The notes beneath the pieces are model-generated. The model worked only from the letters and a program-made list of their open reading frames with translations, did not search any database and was not told where the DNA came from. Source: Prochilodus magdalenae (Eukaryota; Chordata; Actinopteri; Characiformes; Prochilodontidae). From it: a DNA stretch of 64,000 nt. The stretch covers positions 280,001 to 344,000 of the forward strand of contig JAMWET010003914.1 of the NCBI GenBank assembly GCA_024036415.1, in the 5' to 3' direction. Made by a program: the position numbers and the translations under genes. Every line of letters starts with the position of its first letter. The first letter of the stretch is position 1. Positions 35,529 to 44,200 of the stretch are shown piece after piece.

Positions 35529-36936
35529 GTATTTATATATGTGTAAAGGCTCTGTTTTGTCTGCTTTAACTTAATTAAATCTCAAAAAAGTTAAATAACA
35601 TGATGTATATTGTGAAAATATCTTTTTATTAAATATTATCCACCCCACATATTTAGCACTTTTTACAATAAGCTACAACAGGTCATAAGAACAGAACATT
35701 AAGTCAAAGAAGTGCATAGCAGTGGCTGTTGGCAGTGGTAAACCAAAACTGTTATAACTAAGCATTATAGTTTGGGCTATAAATGTCAAAGCCAAGGAAC
35801 ACATTTCCCTGGTAAAGCTAATTTCTGCTAATGCCCCTTTTAGATTCTAGCAGTATGTTAGCATTAAGCTAACAGTGATTCTGCAGAATATTTTGTGCGT
35901 TCTGTGTTTAATTAGGACACATGAAAATGCATCCATGACTCACTGGCAGTCTGTAATTTTAGGGTTCAAGACCCACACCCAAAAATAACAGTCCTCTGTA
36001 TACAGAAAATCGTTGCCATTTAAATCACCGACACAATACTGGTCAAAAATGTAGCTATTATTTCGGATGATATTAACATTTGTCCTTGTAGCAGTCTGAC
36101 AGTAATTCTCTTAGTAAAGATGTTGCTGCAAGTGTGCTGCTGAATGTGTACACACATTCAGTGACGTTTTCATTGATGGTGCTTTTGAAGTTGGGAACTA
36201 AGAAGAGAATCAGAGAACCGCAGCACCCTACATGACCTGGCAGATTTTGTAGCATTAAAGTCTAACTTTGCTTTGAAGAATACTAATTTGGATTTGTCTT
36301 GTGAAAATAACCATTAAAATACTAAACTTTTAAACAGGCCACATTATGGATTCAGTATAGTTGCACGTGGAGTGTCAGGTCAGTGAGGATTAGGCTCGGC
36401 TGTCATTAAGATGAGTAGGGGAAACTGCAGTGCCTGGCTCTGTGATGCACGGTTCACTCCACTAATTCTTATTGTACAACCCCAAATTCTGAAAATGTTG
36501 GGACGCTGTATAAAATGTAAATAATTGTAAATAAAACATTTTTTTAAGAAATAAAAGCATTGCTGCAAAGTGGAGAGTTTAAATACATTAAACATGATGA
36601 TGCTAGTAAATTAGAAATAGAAATTAGAGACCTGTATGGGTTTGTTTTTATAGTTCCTAGAATTAGGCCTTGTCTCATGTCCTAAGGGAATAAACTATAA
36701 ACTTTCTTGCTCTCCAGATTCTGCAGAAGGTCTCACTGTCTGATCCGTCACGGGACAAAACGCTGGGTATCCTGGGTGTAATCCAGGAAAAGACGCTTTC
36801 TAAGACAGCACTACCCTCCAGAGCCCACCACCTCTCCCCCTTCTACCTTTCTGCTGTCATGCTCCTCGCCGCTCTCAGCTGGCAGTATCTCAATGCCATC
36901 CAGTCTCCAGGCAGCACCGACATGCAGGGCAGCTGA
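25758..36936 (+). CDS. fdft1: Squalene synthase (farnesyl-diphosphate farnesyltransferase 1), eight exons
   Basis: Joins two farnesyl diphosphates into squalene using NADPH, the first committed step to sterols, on the endoplasmic reticulum membrane. Coding exons: 25758-25856, 28487-28584, 30122-30305, 32255-32383, 32781-32972, 33897-34073, 34788-34940, 36718-36936. All have GT/AG sites and matching phases. The 416-aa product compares with 417 aa in human. Both aspartate-rich Mg/diphosphate motifs are intact (D80-x-x-E83-D84 and D219-x-x-E222-D223), as are Tyr171 and the [10 protein letters not shown] segment with Phe286 and Phe288. A hydrophobic C-terminal anchor spans about 385-405. The gene looks fully functional. 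Promoter elements suggest sterol control. An alternative first exon near 28.1-28.5 kb is possible. Confidence 0.97.
27681..27713. repeat. (ATT)n microsatellite in fdft1 intron 1
   Basis: About eleven ATT units. Confidence 0.9.
28040..28486 (+). promoter_or_regulatory. GC-rich block before fdft1 exon 2, possible alternative promoter/first exon
   Basis: A GC box GGGCGGGGC (28048-28056) and CpG-rich sequence precede exon 2. A frame from ATG 28277 is open for 70 codons directly into exon 2 in the correct phase, so a transcript starting here could make squalene synthase with a different N-terminus. Human FDFT1 is known to use alternative first exons. This is inference only. Confidence 0.35.
28487..28584 (+). 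CDS. fdft1: fdft1 coding exon 2
   Basis: Residues 34-65, codon 66 split. Contains the conserved [20 protein letters not shown] block. Acceptor TTGCCAG, donor CTACG|GTAAGA. Confidence 0.97.
29108..29350 (-). mobile_element. MITE family copy 3 (inverted) in fdft1 intron 2
   Basis: Both ends are recognisable (CACTGTCCAGTGAAAAACATG and GGAGATACATGTATTCCTTT). The interior matches the element at 26-283 on the opposite strand. Confidence 0.65.
29980..30084. repeat. (CT)n microsatellite before fdft1 exon 3
   Basis: CT units with CACTCT and CGCTCT interruptions end about 35 bp before the exon 3 acceptor and continue into a pyrimidine-rich tract. Confidence 0.95.
30122..30305 (+). CDS. fdft1: fdft1 coding exon 3 (first aspartate-rich motif)
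   Basis: Residues 66-127. Contains D80-T-V-E83-D84 within ALDTVEDDM, which binds Mg and diphosphate. Acceptor CTGTTAG, donor CCATCG|GTAATA. Confidence 0.97.
30628..32183 (-). mobile_element. Tc1-like transposon, complete ends, in fdft1 intron 3
   Basis: The 1,556-bp element starts CAGTACCTTGCGAAAGTATT and ends with the inverted version (AATACTTTCGCAAGACACTG), with TA dinucleotides on both sides (30626-30627, 32184-32185) as expected for Tc1/mariner insertion. Terminal repeats are about 50 bp with few mismatches. The transposase runs on the - strand and is broken. Confidence 0.92.
30960..31755 (-). pseudogene. Broken Tc1-like transposase
   Basis: Two separate open frames on the - strand are parts of one transposase. 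The N-terminal piece (31555-31755) has the paired-type helix-turn-helix ([20 protein letters not shown]). The C-terminal piece (30960-31388) has the catalytic region: WSDKTK with the first Asp, QQDNDPKH with the second, and NPIEN with the Glu, with 34 residues between the second Asp and the Glu, as in Tc1 DD34E enzymes. Frame breaks between 31388 and 31555 and loss of the usual C-terminal end make it inactive. Confidence 0.85.
32255..32383 (+). CDS. fdft1: fdft1 coding exon 4
   Basis: Residues 128-170, including MGVGMAEFL. Acceptor TGTTTAG, donor GATAAG|GTAAGC, phase 0. Confidence 0.96.
32781..32972 (+). CDS. fdft1: fdft1 coding exon 5 (second aspartate-rich motif)
   Basis: Residues 171-234. 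Begins at Tyr171 ([10 protein letters not shown]) and carries D219-Y-L-E222-D223. Acceptor CTCTGCAG, donor CAGGAG|GTCAGA. Confidence 0.97.
33357..33433. repeat. (AT)n microsatellite in fdft1 intron 5
   Basis: About 75 bp of AT dinucleotide. Confidence 0.95.
33897..34073 (+). CDS. fdft1: fdft1 coding exon 6
   Basis: Residues 235-293, ending [10 protein letters not shown] with Phe286 and Phe288, known to matter for the second half-reaction. Acceptor CCAACAG, donor CCACAG|GTCAGA. Confidence 0.97.
34788..34940 (+). CDS. fdft1: fdft1 coding exon 7
   Basis: Residues 294-344, with [16 protein letters not shown], highly conserved in vertebrate squalene synthase. Acceptor CTCACCAG, donor CAAGAG|GTGGGT. 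Confidence 0.97.
35481..35528. repeat. (TTG)n(ATT)n microsatellite in fdft1 intron 7
   Basis: Short TTG run followed by about ten ATT units. Confidence 0.9.
36472..36600 (+). repeat. Fragment of dispersed fish repeat
   Basis: TACAACCCCAAATTCTGAAA, TGTTGGGACGCTGTATAAAA and TGTAAATAAAAC resemble the left part of the block at 38695-38960. Confidence 0.5.
36718..36936 (+). CDS. fdft1: fdft1 coding exon 8 and stop
   Basis: Residues 345-416 and TGA at 36934-36936. Encodes the C-terminal membrane anchor (about 385-405, [17 protein letters not shown]). Acceptor TTGCTCTCCAG. Confidence 0.96.
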   Translation: MLQKVSLSDPSRDKTLGILGVIQEKTLSKTALPSRAHHLSPFYLSAVMLLAALSWQYLNAIQSPGSTDMQGS

Positions 36937-37775
36937 TTCTGTCCCTTCCTCCAAAATACCTTCAGCCCTGCCTGGGTGTGTAGTCATATAGGTCCTTAAT
37001 AATAAGCTCCCCATCACCATCCTGACCTGCTCCTGTGGGACGACCTGTCACCTCTATCAGCCATCAAAGACTGCTAGGAATGTTTGAATGGAGAATTGCA
37101 GTAGTTTGTATTTGATCTCTGCGTGTCGTTACTGTCTCTTTGGTTTTTTCTGTTTGGGTTTTGTTTGTTGGACTGTTTCTATCTATTGACTTCACCATTT
37201 TTACATTCTCATTAGAAGCACAACTCATTTTTTTTTCAAGAACAGTCATATCATGCCATTCCAAGTGTCAAGGCACAACAGCTGTCATCATCAAAACGTT
37301 CTGTTATATAAGCTGGGGACAGCATGCACGTGATAGTCTTGTGCAGCCGCTGCTTTAAGCACTTGACTGACTGGCGCTTTTATGAGGCGGCAGAGGCAGA
37401 ATGGTGTGTGTTTTTGAAAATGAATTATATGATTGATTGTAAACACAGTCGCGTGTTAATTCCCAGAACCCTCTTTTGAGGCAGTTTCATACATTTGGCT
37501 CAGTAAGTCTTCAGAGTGGACGTTGTGCTTTTTTTTTTACAGATCACAGTTTGGCCTGTTTTCAGTAGGTCAAGGTGAATATGTAGTCGCTAGAAACACA
37601 AAGCACATCCACCCATATTAGATACTATATGTCTGGTGGATTGCAGCGATCTGCTGCAAATTGTTCTCGCTGCAGAGCTGGGTAGAAAGCTTGTTTGTAC
37701 ATAACCAAAGGTAAAATGATAATAACATTGCTATGTAATGTGTAATGACTTTGATCTGTACATAATTGAACAGAA

Positions 37776-37781
37776 AATAAA
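37776..37781 (+). terminator. fdft1: fdft1 polyadenylation signal AATAAA
   Basis: First canonical hexamer in a sensible position after the stop codon, giving a 3' UTR of about 860 bases. Confidence 0.6.
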
Positions 37782-38456
37782 AGTGTAACAGGAATCCTAA
37801 GATGGTTTATTTAATGCAGTAGTCTAATATGTAGACGGCATTAAGGGAAGTGCCGAGATAACTGTTCAGTTACTGTGTAAACATGACAGTCTACAGTTTA
37901 TAGCACCGAAATCTAAGGCAGGTTCAAAGGCCATGAAGTAGCCTTCAGTGTCCAGAAGGCTGATGTCGGAATTTTGCTTTGTCACTGTAAATAAGTAAAC
38001 ATTTAAATTCCTTTATTTCTTTAATAACATTAACTCAAAGTTGTGGAGACGATCCTTAATATTCTATGATATTCATGAACAATAAAACTTGCCTTCTATA
38101 GTACCCAGCTTGCGTTACAGTCCTGAATGTTAGCCAAGTCACTGATCTACAGAATAATAAATACAGCGAAGCTAACAGTGTGAACACTTTTGTGAAGAAA
38201 ACACCAGTTCTTTCTTTATTCAGCACAAATGGACCCGAGAGAGTTTATACCCTTTTAGCCAGACTGAGGCAGACTGAGGTGTGGTGTCTAATAGCCAGGT
38301 AGCTCTCTTACTAAGTTTAAAAGCTCCAATATATTATTATTAAAAACTTATCATCAGAAGGCGCCTTTACTTCATCTGTAAATTTTCACTCCTGAGACCC
38401 TTGCGAATGTGAATTGGACTGTTTTACTGAGATTTAGGAGATGGTGACCTTCAGTT

Positions 38457-39075
38457 CACATATTAAAGTAATACTCAAGTGTTTTTTTAACCTAATACAT
38501 TAATAACATATTCTTAATGCATGTAAAATCTATATAGTATGCATCTGTTCCATATGGTTAATTACTAGGAATAATAATTTAATGTGTTTTTCAACTTTTT
38601 CAAAACCCACTTCTTCTAGGAACCGGTGGGTACTTTTATTAAGTGTTAATATACACACTATACCACCTACAGGAGCTTTTATGATACGCCATCCTACAAC
38701 TCCAATTCCAAAACAGTTGGGCCACTGTGTAAAATGTAAATGAATGTAAATAAAAACAGAATGTGATGATTTACAAATCCCATAGACCCGTATGTCATAC
38801 ACAATACAACATACCAGATGTTGAAAATGAGACATTTTACCATTTCATGAACATTATTAACCCCGTTAGAACTTGATGAGAGCAACGCATCTAAAAAAAA
38901 TCCTGGAAAAATAAGTGGTACTAAACACCTGGAGGAGACATTTTAATACGCATTCGTTTTGGGTTGGTCCCCTCATTCCACACCAAATACAGTCAGGCAT
39001 TGTCCTGGAATTCAACCAAAGCCAGACTCGGTAATCAGACTGTCACGTAGAGAAGTCTGATTCGTCACCCCACAG
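38457..39075 (+). repeat. Composite repeat, copy A
   Basis: In order: ATTAAAGTAATACTCAAG, TAGGAACCGGTGGGTACT, CACCTACAGGAGCTTTTATG, CCAATTCCAAAACAGTTGGG, then GGGTTGGTCCCCTCATTCCA running into a Tc1-like remnant. Copy B at 40371-41020 has the same parts in the same order and orientation. Confidence 0.65.
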
Positions 39076-39718
39076 AACATGTTTCCGCTGCTCCAGAACT
39101 CACTGGCAGCAGACACCGCTCCGTTTGATGCTTGGTGTTGTGCTTGGTGATTTAAAGCCTGCATGCAGCTGCTGTTTGACCATGGAAACTCTGAATGATC
39201 AATCGCCTTATATCTGAAAATCGCAGTTTATAAGAGCTGCCTTTGTAAATTACATTCTACACTGACAAACATCCCTTCTGAGTTAAATGGGGAAATTTAA
39301 GGCTGAAAACTACACACATTAATGAAAAAAGCGAGTTGCAGTACTCAAGCCTTTAAATGACCAGAGACTGGACAAGCAGCTGGTTGGCCTCCTGAGAGAG
39401 GAAGAATCAGGTGCTTTGTAGTAGAGAAGAAATCTGCATGGTTCACAATATGAGCTGAGACCGATGTAATACAGCTGATCCAGAAAAATTGTACCAATAG
39501 ACTTGTTGCAACATTGGCTTTCTGTTACAGTACCCTGCTCGGTTTCAGAAAACGCTTTTTTAATAGAAGAACCCATTTTTTATTTTATTAATATCTGTAA
39601 AGGTAAACTGCATGCCACATGACTAGGTGCTTGTTTGCTTTGACACCTGTGGCAGTTGGACTGAAGGAACCACCTGAATTATTAGGAGCTGTGCCAATAC
39701 TTTTGTCCATATAGTATA
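38985..39718 (-). mobile_element. Decayed Tc1-like transposon fragment
   Basis: CCAGACTCGGTAATCAGACT, GATTCGTCACCCCACAGAAC and a terminal CCAATACTTTTGTCCATATA identify a heavily decayed fish Tc1-like element with transposase on the - strand. No frame survives. Confidence 0.6.
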
Positions 39719-40370
39719 TAAAGTCTTGTCTAAATGACCAAACAGACGGGACAGACAAAGATCAGAATACAAACATTCGATTATCTCTAAACCGCAAAAG
39801 TTTGTAGTAAGCCGTCAGCACAGATTTTAGCTTGATGTTGATTTGACTACATTAATAAGTCTTGGTCTGGGACTTGACCTCTGTGAATCTGCTGTTATGA
39901 TCTTATTAAATGTTTGCTGTTTGGTTTCATGATCATATTAAATTGTGTAATTAACAGAAATACCATTTACTGTACTTTACTTCCCTGTTGTGCTCTTTGA
40001 TTTCACTGTTCTCCTGACCAGCAGCCATAACTGAACATTTCTGATCAGTGGACTTGAAGTGCATCTCATGTTAGTCTTGTGATCATTATGTTTTTATAAG
40101 ACCACCTGACAGTGACTGACAGCCACATGACATTAGGTAAGGCATAAGGGTTTTTAACTGCAGCAGCCTAGAGGAGTGCCATCATTGTGAGGAGAGACGG
40201 AAACACTCAGGTACGTAATTTTCTTGCTCAGTACAGATGCAATGTAGAGAAAACAGACAAGCAACAGACAGCACGAAGGAATGAATTTATTACTAAGGCT
40301 ACATTTGGGTGTAAAAAATGTATTTATTCTATGTATATTTGTCTCTGTATATCTATGTACCTTTTTAGTT

Positions 40371-41020
40371 CAGCCATTAAAGTAACAGTCAAGGGTTTTC
40401 TCAGCATAGTCTCTTTAATCTTAATGCATGTATCTTTTAATGTTTTTTAATATGCTCTGTACTCATAGCTCACTTTTTATAGGAACCAGTGGGTACTTGC
40501 ACCTGCAGTTTTTCTTTTGCTAGGTGCCAATTCAGATATACACACAAGATCACCTACAGGAGCTTATATGATATGCCATTCTAGAACTCCAATTCCACAA
40601 CAGTTGGGGTGCTGTGTCAAATGTAAATAAAAACAGAGAACACATATCAGATGTTGAAAGTGAGACATACCTTTTCATAAAAATGCACTTTGGGGCAGGG
40701 AACCAACAATCTGGAAAGATAAGTGGTGCTAATAGAAAAACAGCTGGAGACAAAATTGCATTATGCATTCATTTTGAGTTGGTTTCCCCGTTTCACACCA
40801 AACTCATGTAACCATGCCTTTATGAACATTGCTTTGTGCACTGGGACATGCTGGAACAGGAAAGAGCCCAGAATGTATGAAAACAGCCGCATAGGATTAT
40901 ACTATGGGTTATCCTTCACCAGACTTTACAGTCTGCACAATATAGTCAGGCAGGTAACACTGTCCTGGCATTCAACTAAAACCAGACTCGTCCATCAGAC
41001 TGCCATGTGGAGGAGTCTGG
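40371..41020 (+). repeat. Composite repeat, copy B
   Basis: Same order of parts as copy A at 38457-39075: ATTAAAGTAACAGTCAAG, TAGGAACCAGTGGGTACT, CACCTACAGGAGCTTATATG, CCAATTCCACAACAGTTGGG, GAGTTGGTTTCCCCGTTTCA. Its Tc1-like part keeps a segment (GGACATGCTGGAACAGGAAA) that copy A lacks. Confidence 0.65.
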
Positions 41021-41151
41021 GGAATCTAATAAAGTCTTTATTATTTTAGAATTTAAAAAGCCATATTTGTATAACATTCATTTATACAAATATCTTACAG
41101 TTTTTACACCACTGAAAAAGAAAAATGTTACTTTTCTTTTGGCGTTGTAGG

Positions 41152-41271
41152 ATGTCTCGGCTTATCTTCCTGTGCCTGCTGTCGCTCACGTCTGTCTGGG
41201 CTGAAAATAAAATTTCACTGCGGTCCCCGGACATGGTCAACATCATCAACAAGGCCAATACGACGTGGACG
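41152..41271 (+). CDS. ctsb: ctsb coding exon 1 (signal peptide, propeptide start)
   Basis: Residues 1-40. An acceptor (TTGTAG) ends one base before the ATG, so an untranslated exon lies upstream. Ends NKANTTWT, donor GGACG|GTAACG. Confidence 0.95.
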
Positions 41272-44200
41272 GTAACGTTTGTTTACTTACTTGTTTTGGA
41301 AGTAGAGTTGTAGTTTGGTTGGAAACTGAAAAGCTCTTACCACTACAGTGGTACACCACAAATGCACCTGGTGAGTTCGATTGTATTTCTCTCATCCTTT
41401 TCTCTCTTATTCCCCTCTTTTCTACTAAAGGCCAGACTGAATTTTGACAATGTGGATGACAGTTATTTGAAGTCACTCTGTGGAACCATACTGAAGCGCT
41501 CCAGGCTCTCTGAAATGTGGGTAGCAGGTATTCCTGCCAGTTGGCTGGAACACTGATAGGGATAAGGAATATATAAATGTTCTATTTTGCAGTATTTTTT
41601 TCTCTCATCTTATTAATTTGTGACATTTTATAGTCTTTTAGAATTTATTTCACTTCACATTTATTTCACTCTTCTTTCTCTATTTGTCTTTTGACTGAGC
41701 CAACTGTGGAACATATATTTATTTTGGTTCAGTCATATGAAAGTGTTTGACTAAAAAATATATTTTAAGAATTAAACATGAAACATGCATTAAACATATC
41801 AGGAATAGTTTTCTCTGTGGTATCTGTGTAGATATAAGTATTGGTTAGGACCTCAGGAGCTGAAGAGAAGGCCTGTGTTAAATTACCCATCAGTATAATT
41901 ATGACTCTAGGACTGTTGAAGGTCCTAAATAGATCACTGACTGTGAATGTGACGATTGTCTGGTCACTTGGTTGTTATAAATAGAATCTAGTGTCTTCGG
42001 GCTCTATACCAGCGGCCAAGTATCATAGTGATACAAGATAAACTATATGCTGATATTTCTGTCACAAGCTTCAAGTAAAACATGGAACATGGAGCAGTTC
42101 TCTTCCAATTTCACATTGAAAATCAGTAGAACTTTAATTTTGCTAGAGGTGTTAATGTTTTTGCATTCAGCTGTATATACGTGGTTTGGGTTTTTCCCTA
42201 ACTCCTCTGTTATTTGTAGGGACAGATTTGTGGAGAATCTTAATTTGCCAGATAGCTTTGACTCCAGAGATCAGTGGCCTAGCTGCCACACCATCAGCCA
42301 GATCCGAGACCAGGGCTCATGTGGATCATGCTGGGTGAGCCCTACACAACCATCTACACAACCCTAATCCTTACTGTACCTGTCAGGCCTTGCCATTACT
42401 TCGTAATTTTATCGCTGTTGTGTGTTGTTGTGATTCTAGGCCTTCGGTGCTGTTGAGGCAATATCAGACCGAATCTGTATCGTCAGCGGTGGGAAAATCT
42501 CCGTGGAGATTTCCGCAGAGGACCTGCTTTCATGCTGTGATGATTGTGGGATGGGGTGCGTAGTCCACTTCCTGAATCATACTCTGGTGTCTAGTGAATT
42601 CTTCAGGATGTTCAGTTTCATATTATACCTGCTTTTTGTGGACCAGTTGTTTTGGAGGCTACTCAGACGCAGCTTGGGATTACTGGACCAAAACTGGCCT
42701 TGTGACTGGAGGACTGTACGGCTCCAATGTTGGTGAGTTTTAACTTTTGAAATGGTCTAATTATAATGAGTACAGGTCCTTTACAGAGAGCACACAGCTG
42801 CACATTTAATGCATAATTACTGTTTACATGCTGAATTTAACAAAATGCAAAATGTAACATAAGCCCACCAGACAAAGAACGAGTCTCTTTACATGTTCAA
42901 GGTGGTAATAACTTCAGGCTCCTGCACGAGGATGATGGGGCTATAATTACCAGCGGGGTGTGAGTAAAGGGATCCATAGATTGGGAATAGGTGGTGCCGT
43001 GCTGTGCATGTCTTGTTCTTTGTTCCATGTGTGGAAAACGACTCCAAAGCAGATGTTAATGATTGGGTAAAAGCAGTAACTGTATTTTGGCATACTGGCC
43101 ATAGTGTGAATTAAGTAGCTGAATCTGCAGGTGTGTTGAAATGTACGATTATACAAGTCTACCAGCAGTGGCTAAAATCCCAGTCTATAGGGAATTCTCC
43201 TCGGAATTGTGCCAGGGAAGGCATCCACCAAATCTGGAGTTCAGCTTTGTGATGACCCTGGGATGTGTAACCAGACATGTATCATATGTATCAACTAGGA
43301 CTGTACGATACTGAAACAAAATGCAATGCTTGACAAAGCTGTTAGATATCCCAGCATGAGAAGTCCCAGGAATTATACCTCGGACTAGATGTGACGCTAA
43401 TACATACCTGTTTTTAATGTGTAAACTGAAATTCCCCTAACCTCTGCTTTATTGCACCATCCTCTAATGTCAAAAATCAAAAGAAATAAAATACTGCAAA
43501 GATTACCTTAACAGGTTTACCTACATAGACTCCAAAAACAATTGCACATATTGCTACTGTCCAAAGAAAACAACAATCTCTAAAATGGTAACTTTACAGG
43601 AGAATGCAAAACACATTATTTACTTTCCATGTATGTTCATGTAAAGAGATTTAATTCCAGGCAGGTCTAAAGCACTTCTGTTGCTCCACTAATAATTAAC
43701 GTCACACAATGTAAATTGCAGCTGGTGTGTCAAAATGTAAAGAGATGAAAAATAGCAACACTATATTACTTGTGTAGGCCCACAAGAACAAATACATATT
43801 TTGGTTAATTTATTTATTTTGCCAGAAAAGTGTTTATTAGGCAACTGTAGAGGCGTGTTGGCAATGTAATCTCACACTGTTCTGATTTGTCCTGGGGTCA
43901 CAATCCCAGAATGCCAGGTCCTCACAAATTAAAGAAACTCCAGTTATATAAATTTAAACTCTTGATACAAAGATTTCTCTTGATCTTCTTTCACATTTAA
44001 ATTATAAATACAATATATATGCCTGCAACACAATCACATCCTGGTATTTATAATGCATCACTCAAAACAAGCAGGTTTAACAATTTCAATTTGTAATTTA
44101 CATGTGAAGCAGCTCATAACCTGGTTTGTACCTCACTGACAAACTCCCTCAAGTATAGAGGTGTGAACGGAAAGCTCGTTCAGATCAGTACTTGATTTCA

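Larger units (their letters stand above)
37800..41150. other. fdft1-ctsb spacer
   Basis: No coding sequence is recognised. It holds two diverged copies of a composite repeat (38457-39075 and 40371-41020) and Tc1-like debris to 39718. A non-coding first exon of ctsb should lie in this interval, because the exon carrying the start codon begins at a splice acceptor, but I could not place it. Confidence 0.6.
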
